From Methylobacterium sp. (GTDB lineage Bacteria > Pseudomonadota > Alphaproteobacteria > Rhizobiales > Beijerinckiaceae), in the NCBI RefSeq assembly GCF_019750675.1, contig NZ_JAIEOF010000347.1, positions 1 to 46,575 on the forward strand: a stretch of DNA of 46,575 nt, read 5' to 3'. Positions 18,801 to 27,050 of this stretch are shown one piece after another. The notes under the pieces were generated by a model that was not told the origin of the DNA, searched no databases, and saw only the letters and a list, made by a program, of their open reading frames with translations. Numbering within the stretch: the stretch's first letter is position 1; each line of letters begins with the position of its first letter. A program made the translations under genes and the position numbers.

Positions 18801-19533
18801 CCGGATCGAGGCGGGCAACCTCTACGTCAACCGCAACATCGTCGGGGCGGTGGTGGGCGTGCAGCCCTTCGGCGGCACCGGCCTCTCGGGCACGGGCCCG
18901 AAAGCGGGCGGTCCCCTCGCCCTGCGGCGCCTGCTGGCCGATCCGCCGCCCGTCGGAACCGGCGCGCCCGCCCCCGAGATCCCGGCCGCCCGGGCCTATG
19001 CGGACTGGCTGAGGGATACGGGCCAAGCCGATCTCGCCACCCGGATCGCGGCCCTCTGCGCCCGCGTCGGGCCCGGAACCGAGGTGGAACTGCCGGGTCC
19101 GGTGGGGGAGCGCAACCTCTACGCCCTGCGCCCGCGGGGTCTCGTCGCCGCCATGGCGTCTTCGCCCGTCGCGCTCCGTCTCCAGGTCGGGCTGATCCTC
19201 GCCACCGGCAACCGGGCCGTCGCGATCGGTCCGCAGGCGGCCGGGCACCTGCGCGGCCTGCCTGCCGGAGCCGCGATCGGGTTCGCCGCCGACCTCGACG
19301 ACATTCCGGACCTGCGGGTGGTGCTCCACGCGGGCGACCGGGCGGATCGCACCGCCCTCGCCCGCCGGCTCGCCGCGCGGGCGGGACCGATCGTGGCGCT
19401 CCAGTCCCTGGACGTCGAGGCCCTGGCGGCGGGCCGGGACTACGACCCCCTCGGCCTCCTGGCCGAGCGCTCGGTCTCCATCAACACCGCCGCCGCCGGC
19501 GGGAACGCGAGCCTGATGGCGCTGGAGGACTGA
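15832..19533 (+). CDS. putA: Bifunctional proline dehydrogenase / L-glutamate gamma-semialdehyde dehydrogenase
   Basis: The 1233-residue PutA converts proline to glutamate in two steps. The FAD-dependent proline dehydrogenase barrel occupies about residues 190-500, with GPGISIKLSALHPRY, RLMVRLVKGAYWDTEIK and FATHNAQT visible. The NAD-dependent aldehyde dehydrogenase covers about 560-1040, with Glu813 in VAETGGQNALV and the catalytic Cys847 in GQRCSALR. A C-terminal extension ends VSINTAAAGGNASLMALED, a typical PutA tail. There is no ribbon-helix-helix DNA-binding domain at the N-terminus, so unlike enterobacterial PutA it should not repress its own gene. No Lrp-type activator gene is adjacent. 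The ATG at 15832 has no strong ribosome site; an ATG at 15844 is an alternative. Confidence 0.96.
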   Translation: MSPAMPTAPSPPPSPRGDADAGWVFQDDPPALSALRAAIVAAYRRPEAECLAPLLERAALPPEAAARVAATARHLVETLRGSARRGGVEGLIREYDLSSQEGVALMCLAEALLRIPDAATRDALIRDKIGTGNWQAHLGHSPSPFVNAATWGLLVTGRLTATTSEAGLGAALTRLIGRGGEPLIRRGVDLGMRLMGEQFVTGQTIAEALGRARRMEARGFTYSYDMLGEAAATAADAARYEDAYREAIHAIGEAAKGRGIQAGPGISIKLSALHPRYVRTKRGRVLAELLPRVKALARLARHYDIGLNIDAEEADRLDLSLDILEALALDRDLSGWDGLGFVVQAYGRRCPFVIDWLVDLARRAGRRLMVRLVKGAYWDTEIKRAQVEGLADYPVFTRKAHTDVSYLACARQLLAARDAVFPQFATHNAQTLAAILEMAGPDFRPGDYEFQCLHGMGEPLYEAVVGADRLDRPCRIYAPVGTHETLLAYLVRRLLENGANASFVHRIADATVPVEALIADPVAVVRAMATPGAPHPGIVRPPDLFGPVRRNAAGLDLSDEAALAALRECLAASAGLTWTATPSGHPPEAAAEPVRNPADRNDVVGHVRAAEAADIAAALNAVCDGAGAWAATPASVRAQALRGAADAFEARMPVLVGLIVREAGRTSAAAVAEVREAVDFLRYYAAEGERLAGAGRPRPLGPVVCISPWNFPLAIFTGQVAAALAAGNTVLAKPAEETPLVAAEAVRLLHAAGIPIEALRLLPGAGAVGAALVADARVQGVLFTGSTMVAGEIHRTLSERLTADGGPVPLVAETGGQNALVAGSSALPEQVVADVVASAFDSAGQRCSALRILCLQEEGADRILALLEGALRELEIGDPRRLSVDVGPVIGAEAQRGIRAHVEAMRVRGHRIVEAPLPPEADRGSFVAPTLIAIADVADVEREVFGPVLHVLRYPRADLDRLIAHINATRYGLTFGLHTRITETMTRVLDRIEAGNLYVNRNIVGAVVGVQPFGGTGLSGTGPKAGGPLALRRLLADPPPVGTGAPAPEIPAARAYADWLRDTGQADLATRIAALCARVGPGTEVELPGPVGERNLYALRPRGLVAAMASSPVALRLQVGLILATGNRAVAIGPQAAGHLRGLPAGAAIGFAADLDDIPDLRVVLHAGDRADRTALARRLAARAGPIVALQSLDVEALAAGRDYDPLGLLAERSVSINTAAAGGNASLMALED

Positions 19534-19688
19534 CGGGGCGGAAATCCGACATCCGGAGTTCCCGGCGCGAGGCCGCTTCACCTCCGGTTCAAGTGATATG
19601 GCCTAGCTTGGGCGGCCCTCGCGAGGGCGGGCGTGCCGAACCGGCCGCCGCCCTTCGCGTCGGCGTGCCCCGCACACGCACGGACCCC

Positions 19689-19967
19689 ATGCTCGCCCCC
19701 GCGCCAGACACCTTCGCAACGCTCCTGTGGCCGGTCGCCGAGGGAGAGGCGCCGCCCCCGGCGCCCCTGCGGGCACCCCCGACCTTCCTGCGCAGCATCA
19801 TGCCCGCCCTTGACCTCGCCTACGGCCTCTCCGACCTATCGGACATGTCGAATGGCCTGTCCGAGCGCCTGGCCGACCTCATCGCCCAACTCGGGACGGA
19901 CCGCCCGCCCGTTCCCACCGAGCCCCGGGGCGACGCGGCCCTCCTCCCGCTGGCCGACGCGGCGTGA
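19689..19967 (+). CDS. Hypothetical 92-residue protein (uncertain)
   Basis: An open frame between putA and the ABC importer has a plausible amphipathic, leucine-rich C-terminal half (LDLAYGLSDLSDMSNGLSERLADLIAQLG). The proline-rich first half looks less protein-like. There is no clear ribosome site. I recognise no family, and the frame could be chance in GC-rich DNA. The flanking gaps (19534-19688 and 19968-20104) hold only a 12-base direct repeat, CCGCCTAGATAC at 20046 and 20060. Confidence 0.4.
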   Translation: MLAPAPDTFATLLWPVAEGEAPPPAPLRAPPTFLRSIMPALDLAYGLSDLSDMSNGLSERLADLIAQLGTDRPPVPTEPRGDAALLPLADAA

Positions 19968-20104
19968 GCGGCGGGCCGGGTTTCGCGCACATTCGGGACA
20001 AACCGACGCCGACCTTCGGCTCGGCGATGGCTGGCCGGGGGCAAGCCGCCTAGATACGTCCGCCTAGATACCTTCGGCCTGGACGGCATCTCCCGGAAGA
20101 CCGC

Positions 20105-21190
20105 ATGCGCCTGCCCACCTGCCTGCCCCGTCGCGCGCGGCCCGGCCCCGCCCGGCGGTCGGTCCTCGCGGGGATCGCCCTCGTGATCGGGGGCGCCGCC
20201 GCGCCGGCCTGGGCCCGGCCCTTCACGGATGCGGCCGGGCGGGTGGTGGAGGTGCCCGAGCGTCCGCTGCGCATCCTGGCCGCCGGCCCGCCGGCCTCCG
20301 TTCTGCTCTACACCCTCGCACCCGACCGGATGCTGGGCTGGATCCGCAGCCCCACCGCAGAGGAGAGGCCCTTCCTCGCGCCCGGCGTCCGGGACTTGCC
20401 CGCCACGGGGCGCCTGACCGGGCGCGGCGGGACCGCCAACGTCGAAGCGGTCCTCGCCCTGAAACCCGATCTGATCGTCGATGTCGGCAGCACCGCCCCG
20501 ACCTACGCCTCCCTCGCCGACCGGGTGCAGGCCCAGACCGGTATCCCTTACGTGCTCCTCGACGGGCATTTCTCGCGCACCGCCGAGAGCTACCGGCAGC
20601 TCGGTGCGCTCATCGGCGCGCAAGCCGCCGCCGCCGACCTCGCGGCCTCCGCCGAGGCCATCGTGGCCGACGTGGCCCGGGTGGTCGCCACGGTGCCGGA
20701 GGCGCGGCGCCCGCGCGTGTACTATGCCCGTGGGCCGAAGGGGCTCGAGACCGGGCTCTCCGGCTCGATCAACCTCGAACTGCTGGAGGTCGTCGGCGCC
20801 CGCAACGTCGCGGCGGCCGCCGGTCCCGGGGGGCTGGCCGCGGTCTCGCCGGAGCAGGTCCTGGCTTGGAACCCGGACGTGATCCTCACCCAGGATGCGG
20901 GCTTTCGCGCCGGGATCGCCGCCGATCCGCTCTGGTCGGGCCTCGAGGCGGTGCGCGCGGGGCGCGTCTACCAGGCCCCTGCCCTGCCCTTCGGCTGGTT
21001 CGACGCGCCCCCCGGCGCCAACCGCCTGATCGGCATCCGCTGGCTCGCGCACGTGCTCTACCCGGATCTGTTCCCGCAGGCGCTCGACGACGCGACGCGG
21101 GACTTCTACCGGCGGTTCTACCATGTGGAGCTCGACGCCCGGCAGGTCGAGACGCTTCTGTCGGGCGCGACGGGCGGCCGGACCCCGTGA
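20105..21190 (+). CDS. ABC transporter periplasmic binding protein, Fec/Btu type
   Basis: The 361-residue protein has an export signal with twin arginines (PARRSVLAGIALVIGG, cleavage near AWA-RPF), followed by two lobes of the class III periplasmic-binding fold. Markers are FTDAAGRVVEVPERPLRIL, ALKPDLIVDVG and WNPDVILT. Such proteins bind ferric siderophores, haem, cobalamin or, in some cases, oxyanions; the ligand is not decided by sequence. The permease gene begins inside its stop (GTGA), and the ATPase follows, so it is the first gene of a complete importer. GGAAG precedes the ATG. Confidence 0.88.
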   Translation: MRLPTCLPRRARPGPARRSVLAGIALVIGGAAAPAWARPFTDAAGRVVEVPERPLRILAAGPPASVLLYTLAPDRMLGWIRSPTAEERPFLAPGVRDLPATGRLTGRGGTANVEAVLALKPDLIVDVGSTAPTYASLADRVQAQTGIPYVLLDGHFSRTAESYRQLGALIGAQAAAADLAASAEAIVADVARVVATVPEARRPRVYYARGPKGLETGLSGSINLELLEVVGARNVAAAAGPGGLAAVSPEQVLAWNPDVILTQDAGFRAGIAADPLWSGLEAVRAGRVYQAPALPFGWFDAPPGANRLIGIRWLAHVLYPDLFPQALDDATRDFYRRFYHVELDARQVETLLSGATGGRTP

Positions 21191-22269
21191 CGCCGGAGCG
21201 CGAGGCCGGTCCGGCGCTTGGCCCGCCGCCGGGTGCCGCTGACACGCGGAGCGGGCACCGGCTGCCGGCAGTGCTCCCGGTCCTGCTCCCGATACTGGGA
21301 CTTCTCGCCCTGGTCGTGCTGGCGCTCGCCACCGGGCGCTACTCCGTGCCCGTCGGCGACGTGTTCGGAATCCTCGCCGGAAAGCTCTTCGGCCTGCCGG
21401 TGCGGGCCGAGCCGGCGATGCAGATCGTCGTCCTGCAGGTGCGCCTGCCCCGGATCCTCGCCGCCCTGGTGGTGGGGGCGGGCCTCGCGGCGGCGGGGGC
21501 GACCTACCAGGGCCTGTTCCGCAATCCCCTGGTCTCGCCGGACATCCTCGGCGTCTCGGCGGGGGCCAGCCTCGGGGCGGTGCTGGGCATCTTCCTCGCC
21601 CTGCCGGTGGCGGCCATCCAGGGCCTCGCCTTCGCGGGCGGGCTGGGGGCGGTGGCCGCTGTCTACGCCGTGGGCGCGGCGGTGCGCCGGCACGATCCGG
21701 TCCTGACCCTCGTCCTCGCGGGCGTCGCCATCGGCGCGGTGCTGGGCTCGGCCATCTCGCTCCTCAAGGTTCTGGCCGACCCCTACAACCAGCTCCCGGC
21801 GATCACCTACTGGCTGCTGGGCAGCCTCGCCTCGGCCAGCCTCGGGGACGTCGCCGCCATCCTGCCCGCCATCCTCATCGGCCTCGTGCCCCTGGTGCTC
21901 CTGCGCTGGCGCATGAACCTGATAAGTCTCGGCGAGGAGGAGGCCCGGGCGCTCGGCGTCGAGACCCGCGCCCTGCGCCCGGTCCTGATCGCGGCCGCGA
22001 CCCTGGTCACTGCCGCCGCCGTCTCGGTGACGGGGGTGATCGGCTGGATCGGCCTCCTGGTGCCGCACGTGGCCCGCCTGCTGGTGGGCCCGGACTTCCG
22101 GCGCCTGCTGCCGGCCTCCCTGATCCTGGGGGCGGGCTACCTCCTCGCCGTCGACCTCGTGGCCCGCACCATCGCCCCCATCGAGGTGCCGCTGGGCATC
22201 CTCACCGCGCTCATCGGCGCGCCCTTCTTTCTCTGGCTGCTGGCCAGCGGCAAGCGGGGCTGGTCCTGA
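21187..22269 (+). CDS. ABC transporter permease, FecCD/BtuC family
   Basis: This 360-residue inner-membrane permease has about ten hydrophobic helices. The family signature RLPRILAALVVGAGLAAAGATYQGLFRNPLVSPDILG is visible in pieces, as are the ATPase-coupling loop region RALGVETRAL and the GVIGWIGLLVPHVARLLVG motif. The GTG start overlaps the upstream stop by four bases; no ATG lies near, which supports coupled translation. It transports whatever the binding protein at 20105 captures. Confidence 0.92.
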   Translation: MTPEREAGPALGPPPGAADTRSGHRLPAVLPVLLPILGLLALVVLALATGRYSVPVGDVFGILAGKLFGLPVRAEPAMQIVVLQVRLPRILAALVVGAGLAAAGATYQGLFRNPLVSPDILGVSAGASLGAVLGIFLALPVAAIQGLAFAGGLGAVAAVYAVGAAVRRHDPVLTLVLAGVAIGAVLGSAISLLKVLADPYNQLPAITYWLLGSLASASLGDVAAILPAILIGLVPLVLLRWRMNLISLGEEEARALGVETRALRPVLIAAATLVTAAAVSVTGVIGWIGLLVPHVARLLVGPDFRRLLPASLILGAGYLLAVDLVARTIAPIEVPLGILTALIGAPFFLWLLASGKRGWS

Positions 22270-22285
22270 TGCGGGATGTCTCCTG

Positions 22286-23059
22286 ATGCTCGAGGTTTCG
22301 GGTCTCGCCTTCGGCTACGGCCGCCGCCGCGTCGGCGCCGGCCTCGACCTCACCGTGCGGGCCGGCGAGGTGCTCTGCCTCCTCGGCCCGAACGGAGGCG
22401 GCAAGACCACCCTGTTCAAGACCCTGCTGGGCCTGCTGCCGCCGCTCGCCGGCGCGATCCGCCTCGACGGCGAGGACGTCGCCCGCTGGTCCCGCCGCCG
22501 GTTGGCGGCGCGCCTCGGCTACGTGCCCCAGGCGCAGGGGGCGACCTTCCCGTTCCGGGTCTCGGACGTCGTCCTGATGGGGCGCGCCAGCCGGCTCGGC
22601 CCCTTCGCGAGCCCCGGTCCGGCCGACCGCGCGATCGCCGGTCGGGCGCTGGCGAGCCTGGAGATCGCCCACCTGGCGGAGCGCACCTATACGGAGATCA
22701 GCGGCGGCGAGCGCCAGATGGTGCTGATCGCCCGGGCGCTGGCCGGCGAGCCCGGTCTCCTCGTCATGGACGAGCCCACCGCCAGCCTGGATTTCGGCAA
22801 CCAGACCCGCGTGCTGGCCCAGGTCCGGCGCCTGTCGCGGCTGGGCATCGCGGTCATCCTCTCGACGCACGACCCGGACCACGCCTTCCTCTGCGCCGAC
22901 CGGGTGGCACTCCTGCACGAGGGGCGCCTCCTGGCCCTGGGCTCACCGGCCGCGACGATCACGCCCGAGACCCTCGCCCGGATCTACGGAGTCGCCGTCG
23001 CGGTGGTGCCGCTGCCGGGGTTCCGCCAATCCGTCTGCGCCCCGCTCCTGCCGGACTAG
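22286..23059 (+). CDS. ABC transporter ATP-binding protein, FecE/BtuD family
   Basis: This 257-residue ATPase has Walker A GPNGGGKTT, Q-loop YVPQAQGA, signature SGGERQMV, Walker B LLVMDEP and switch His in ILSTHDPDH. It is 16 bases downstream of its permease and powers the same importer. Nothing is unusual apart from GGG in place of the common SGK spacing in Walker A (GPNGGGKTT), which is standard for this subgroup. Confidence 0.94.
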   Translation: MLEVSGLAFGYGRRRVGAGLDLTVRAGEVLCLLGPNGGGKTTLFKTLLGLLPPLAGAIRLDGEDVARWSRRRLAARLGYVPQAQGATFPFRVSDVVLMGRASRLGPFASPGPADRAIAGRALASLEIAHLAERTYTEISGGERQMVLIARALAGEPGLLVMDEPTASLDFGNQTRVLAQVRRLSRLGIAVILSTHDPDHAFLCADRVALLHEGRLLALGSPAATITPETLARIYGVAVAVVPLPGFRQSVCAPLLPD

Positions 23060-23139
23060 CCTGCCCGTGTCCGAGGTGCCATCTGTCGCCGTCCCCGGCG
23101 GCATTCCCCGGCGGCATTCCGCGCGAAACCGATGGGACG

Positions 23140-24210
23140 ATGATCTATTCTCAGCGTAGCGACGGCCTCGGAACCCGCATCCTGTCGGCGATCTACGCGC
23201 GGTTGCTGTCGGAGCAGGTCGGCGTTCCGATGGGCGTGATCTGGACGCCCCTGGGGTGGCCGTTCCTGGTGCGCGACACGCCCCTGATGCACCCTCGGCA
23301 CCTGCCCGAGATCTTCGCCAGCCTGCACCTCTTCCGCGACGCGGCGGAGGGCGCGCACGGGGAGATCGTCCCCCACGAGGAAGTCGTCAGCACCGAGCTC
23401 TTCAGCCTGTACTACAACCGGGACGAGCTCTCCGGGCTGTCGCGCGGCGAGGTCGCGCAGATCGCCATGATGGGCCGGGGCGTCAATTACGACTTCCCGG
23501 GTCCGCTGTTCGACTTCATGGACCGGGATCCCACGCGGAAGGCGGCCGTGTCCCGCATCGCCGCGACGATCAACTGGAGTCCGGCCGTCGCGGCGGCCAT
23601 CGCGGAGATCGACGGGCGCTTCCAACTCGGCCGGTGCCTGTCGGTCCATGTCCGGCGGGGCGACATCCTCGAGATGCTGTTCGCCTACGACCTCGACGAT
23701 CTCGCCGGCGACGGCATGACCCAGATTCTGCAGCGCTACACGCCCCTGCAGGCGTATTTCGAAGCGATCGATGCGGCCGGCCCCGATGCGGGCGGCATCG
23801 TCGTCTGCACCGAGGACGACGGCGTCGTCGAGCGGTTCGTCGCGCGCTACGGGCCCGACCGGGTGGCCTCCTGCGCGGGGATGACCCTCACCGACAACCA
23901 GCGCGCCGCCGTCGACCTCATCCTGCTGTCGCGCTCGCGCCGGATCATCGCGCCCGTGCTGAGCTTCTTCTCGCAATGCGCGGCGGAGATCGGCGGCACG
24001 GTCCTGCAGAACACCGCCTGGCACCTGCGGGAGACCACGGGCGAGATCGACGCCATCCTGGCCGCCTCGACGGCCGAGCGGGTCGGCGCCGTGCGGGCGA
24101 TCCTGTACCGGGCCGCCCACCGGCTCTCGGCCCAGAACGAGCTGGGCCTGGAGGGCTATTACGAGGACCTGATGCGGGCGGCCCCGGGGACGGACCGGCA
24201 CGAGCCCTGA
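23140..24210 (+). CDS. O-fucosyltransferase/NodZ-like glycosyltransferase (tentative)
   Basis: This protein of about 356 residues begins with SDGLGTRILSAIYARLLSEQ, resembling the start of GT23/O-fucosyltransferase folds. It contains SVHVRRGDILEM at about residues 167-178, the HxRxGD motif that binds GDP-fucose in NodZ and FUT8. Later, TDNQRAAVDLILLSRSRRIIAP resembles the second nucleotide-binding region of these enzymes. It may transfer a sugar to a glycan or peptide; donor and acceptor are unknown. The gap from the ATPase gene is 80 bases and contains a 13-base tandem repeat (23094-23119). Linkage to the importer is by position only. No strong ribosome site is seen. Confidence 0.62.
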   Translation: MIYSQRSDGLGTRILSAIYARLLSEQVGVPMGVIWTPLGWPFLVRDTPLMHPRHLPEIFASLHLFRDAAEGAHGEIVPHEEVVSTELFSLYYNRDELSGLSRGEVAQIAMMGRGVNYDFPGPLFDFMDRDPTRKAAVSRIAATINWSPAVAAAIAEIDGRFQLGRCLSVHVRRGDILEMLFAYDLDDLAGDGMTQILQRYTPLQAYFEAIDAAGPDAGGIVVCTEDDGVVERFVARYGPDRVASCAGMTLTDNQRAAVDLILLSRSRRIIAPVLSFFSQCAAEIGGTVLQNTAWHLRETTGEIDAILAASTAERVGAVRAILYRAAHRLSAQNELGLEGYYEDLMRAAPGTDRHEP

Positions 24211-24270
24211 CGATCGCGGCGTTCGTTCCGGGGGGACGATCCGGACGGGCTCCTGCCCAGGGTCTCGCCG

Positions 24271-25680
24271 TCAGGGCGCTGCGGCGGCTTCCGTCGATGT
24301 GGTGCGGCCGGCCAGATCGCTCGACTCGGCGGCATACTGGCTGGCCGCGATGGTTCGCTTGACCGTGGAGCGGGCCGCGTCGATGGCGATGGCGGCCGCC
24401 GACATGGTCCGGGCCTCGGTCGGGCGTTCGAGGGCGTGCTTGGCGATGTCACCGGCGAGATCGTCGATTTCGCGGGCGAGTTGTTCCAGGCGCGGCGCGT
24501 CGGTGCTGTCCTGCGCCTCCTGGCGGATCGCCAGCAGACGGTCGGTGGCCTCCTCGACGCGCTCGCGGCGCAGGCGCGACAGGCGCTGCCCGACCCAGGC
24601 CACCGCCGAGCCGATGCCGCCGCCCAGGAAGGCCACGAGGTAGATCCAGGTCTCGTAGCGCTCGATGAACCCCTGCTGCTCGCGCTCGAAGAAGTCGACG
24701 GCGCCGGGATGGATGGGAAGCCGGGCGCTGGTGGCCTCGGCGGTGCTCTCGTATTTCGGAGCCTGCATGTAGTCGGCGGCGGGGGTGGTGTTGGCCATCC
24801 CGCTACGCATCTCGAACAGGTGCTGGGTCACGTCCGCCGCCACCGAGCGCGCGAGGCTGGTGCGCGCCATCAGGCGGTAGGAGGCCCCCACGGTGTGGAC
24901 GTCCTCGGCCGGCACCTTGGGACTCCCGCCGAAGGTCTCGGCCGGCATCGTCACGGATTGGAGCCGGGGCATGCGCGCGATGATGGCGTCGACGTTCTCC
25001 ACATCCACGAAGGCGACCTTCCGGTTCCGGCTGACCCCCTGGACGATCCCGACGATGCGCTGGGCGGTCGGTGCCGTCGGGGCGATCACCGAAACGACGG
25101 CGTCGATGCGCTTGGCGGCGAAGGCCGCCGCGAGATCGGCTTCCGCCATCTCCACGAGGACGACGTGGCGCGGCGGCACGGCGCCCTCGGGCTCCCGGTC
25201 GAGGAGGGTGAGGCCGTAATGCTCGACCATCGCCCGGATCAGGGCCTGATCCGCGTCGCGATGGGCGAGGATGGCGAGGCGCTTGCGGTCGAGGCTCGGA
25301 AACCGGGTCAGCCCGGACGCCTCGGGCGAGGCGATGATCATGGCCTGGTCGCGCAGGATCGCCAGGGTCAGGCCGTTGTCGGGCAGGTCGACGTCCGGGC
25401 GCACCACCGCGAGGTCGGCCCGGCCGTCCTGGAGGGCGGCGGCGCTGTCGCGCACGTCGTCGAAGGCCAGGAGCTTGAGCCGGATCTCCTTGTGGCGTTT
25501 GGCCAGGGCATCCGCGTAGGCCTGGATCAGCGCCGGCTCCGTGCCGTCGCGGGGGGCCACCGCCACCGTCAGCACCGTGGCCCGCGAGACCCAGTAGGCC
25601 GTGCCGGCCCCGGCGCCGAGGAGGACCGCCAGCAGGAGGAAGACGAGTTCCGGGCGCAGGAGGAGCTTCGGGAACCGCAT
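24271..25680 (-). CDS. TAXI-family solute-binding protein, membrane-anchored
   Basis: The 469-residue protein has an N-terminal membrane anchor or uncleaved signal (about residues 10-32). A TAXI-type substrate-binding region follows (about 35-330; TVAVAPRDGTEPALIQAYADAL, ADLAVVRPDV). A second membrane helix lies near 345-365 (WIYLVAFLGGGIGSAVAWVG), with a charged coiled-coil tail after it. TAXI proteins normally feed a TRAP permease, but none is nearby. The second helix and cytoplasmic tail suggest a sensor or signalling role instead; that is inference. It is convergent with the glycosyltransferase gene. GAGGAG lies upstream of the ATG. Confidence 0.75.
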   Translation of the reverse strand: MRFPKLLLRPELVFLLLAVLLGAGAGTAYWVSRATVLTVAVAPRDGTEPALIQAYADALAKRHKEIRLKLLAFDDVRDSAAALQDGRADLAVVRPDVDLPDNGLTLAILRDQAMIIASPEASGLTRFPSLDRKRLAILAHRDADQALIRAMVEHYGLTLLDREPEGAVPPRHVVLVEMAEADLAAAFAAKRIDAVVSVIAPTAPTAQRIVGIVQGVSRNRKVAFVDVENVDAIIARMPRLQSVTMPAETFGGSPKVPAEDVHTVGASYRLMARTSLARSVAADVTQHLFEMRSGMANTTPAADYMQAPKYESTAEATSARLPIHPGAVDFFEREQQGFIERYETWIYLVAFLGGGIGSAVAWVGQRLSRLRRERVEEATDRLLAIRQEAQDSTDAPRLEQLAREIDDLAGDIAKHALERPTEARTMSAAAIAIDAARSTVKRTIAASQYAAESSDLAGRTTSTEAAAAP

Positions 25681-25766
25681 CGGTCAGGGGCTCCTCGGAA
25701 TTTGCGCCCGGTGACGGCCGAGACCGCCGGCCGCTCGTGGAGGCGGCACGGCGGGACCCGTCGCGA

Positions 25767-25970
25767 TCAGCGTTTTCCGGTGATCTTGTCGGCGAGCGCG
25801 GCGGCGCCGTCCTTGACCTCGCCGACGGTGCGCTGGGCCTCGCCCTTGAGTTCCTGGGCCTTGCCCTCGACGATCAGTTGGTCGTTGCCCGTGACCTTGC
25901 CGGCGGCCTGCTTGATGTTGCCGGCGGCCTCGTTGGCTAGGCCCTTCAGCTTGTCGGTGGTGCTGCTCAT
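25767..25970 (-). CDS. CsbD family stress protein
   Basis: This 67-residue, charged, alanine- and glycine-rich protein has the CsbD pattern: DKLKGLANEAAGNIKQAAGK, then ELKGEAQRTVGEVKD. Relatives are induced by general stress in many bacteria, but their biochemical function is not established. It is the lowest-coordinate member of three small minus-strand genes (25767-27380). A purine-rich ribosome site (GGAGAC) precedes the ATG. Confidence 0.92.
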   Translation of the reverse strand: MSSTTDKLKGLANEAAGNIKQAAGKVTGNDQLIVEGKAQELKGEAQRTVGEVKDGAAALADKITGKR

Positions 25971-26079
25971 GAGGTGTCTCCTTCGGGTTACGTGCGAAGT
26001 AGGTTTGCGGGGAATGCGGGGCTGTGAGACCCGGCCGGTCGCGGGGACCGGCCGGGGTTCGCGGGTTAGTTCAGGCGGA

Positions 26080-26997
26080 TCAGGCGCGGCGGGCGGCGTA
26101 GCCGTCGGCCAGGGTGTGGAGCTTGGGGGCGCCGAAGCGGCCGCCCAGGAAACCCGCCAGCGCGCCCAGGATCAGTGCCAGCGCGCCGTAGAAGGCGCCC
26201 TGCGTGGCGGCGGACTTGGCCGCGACCGCCGCGGCCTCGGCCTTCTGCTTGGCGGTCGCCACGGTCTCTTCGTACTGCTTGCGGTAGTCTTGGATCTGCG
26301 TCTTGGCCTGGTCGACCGGAATGCCCTGGGCCTTGGCCAGCGCGTCGGCCGCGCGGGTCTCGGCCTGGGCCTTCTGGGCCGGATCACCCGTGAACAGGGC
26401 GCGGATGGCCGCCACGGCGGCGTCCTTGGCCGCCTGCGGGTCCTGGCCGGCGGCCTGGTTGCGCACCGACTGCTCGATGCCGTCGAGGGGGTTGGAGATC
26501 TTGGACAGCGAGGGCGCCGCGGCCTGGGCCGCCGTCTGCACGGTGCCGCCCACGAGCGAGCCGGCCCCGCCCAAGGTGCTGGTCACGCCCGAGAACGCGC
26601 CGCCGATCAGCCCGCCGGCCGCCGAGGTGAGCAGGTAGAGCACCACCAGGGTCGTCACCGCCCAGGAGACCAGACCGTGCAGGCCGGCCGCCCCCGTGAC
26701 GGGCTTGCCCGAGAGACGGCCCGCGATGAACCCGCCGACCAGCGAGGCCACCACGCCCGAGGCCACGAACCAGACGCCCGCGCTCAGCGACAGCGTCGAG
26801 GCGGCCGGGTTGTCGGCGGCCACCGGGCCGACGCTCGACAGGCCGACCCCCACGCCGACCATGTTCAGGATCACCTGCGTCACCAGCGCGGTGACGGCGC
26901 CCGCGAAGATCGCCCCCCACGAGACCTGGTTCAGGAGCACCGTGCGGGTGTCGGCCGCGGGGAGGGATGCGGGGGGAATGCTGGACGAGGTAGCCAC
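26080..26997 (-). CDS. TMPhnA-like membrane protein
   Basis: The 305-residue protein starts at a GTG at 26997, with CGGAG eight bases upstream. It has several hydrophobic segments: near residues 25-50 (VSWGAIFAGAVTALVTQVIL), 65-95, 105-130 and a final one at about 265-290 (GALALILGALAGFLGGRFGAP). An alanine-, glutamine- and lysine-rich soluble stretch of about 110 residues lies between. It resembles alphaproteobacterial proteins annotated as PhnA-like; a role in phosphonate metabolism is not supported by the sequence. It sits between two CsbD-type genes, suggesting envelope stress. Confidence 0.75.
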   Translation of the reverse strand: MATSSSIPPASLPAADTRTVLLNQVSWGAIFAGAVTALVTQVILNMVGVGVGLSSVGPVAADNPAASTLSLSAGVWFVASGVVASLVGGFIAGRLSGKPVTGAAGLHGLVSWAVTTLVVLYLLTSAAGGLIGGAFSGVTSTLGGAGSLVGGTVQTAAQAAAPSLSKISNPLDGIEQSVRNQAAGQDPQAAKDAAVAAIRALFTGDPAQKAQAETRAADALAKAQGIPVDQAKTQIQDYRKQYEETVATAKQKAEAAAVAAKSAATQGAFYGALALILGALAGFLGGRFGAPKLHTLADGYAARRA

Positions 26998-27050
26998 GTT
27001 GAGAAACTCCGGTTTTCGAGAGGGTTGATGCGCGGGCGTCAGAGCTTGGC

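Noticed and set aside
15766-19581. Very long open frames antisense to putA, the pha operon and the RND genes
   Set aside because: They are arginine-, glycine-, histidine- or alanine-rich shadows of strongly conserved genes, expected from third-position GC bias. None shows family motifs.
20046-20071. Direct repeat CCGCCTAGATAC before the binding-protein gene
   Set aside because: Considered as an operator for a metal regulator, but it is not a Fur-like inverted repeat and has only two copies; left as a note in the neighbouring gene entry.
19534-20104. Possible riboswitch before the Fec/Btu importer
   Set aside because: The B12 box and the GCTGCCCCCGCAACTG core are absent here; they occur only at 31519-31710.
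23094-23119. 13-base tandem repeat CCCGGCGGCATTC before the glycosyltransferase
   Set aside because: Only two copies, no symmetry and no link to a start site; likely simple slippage.
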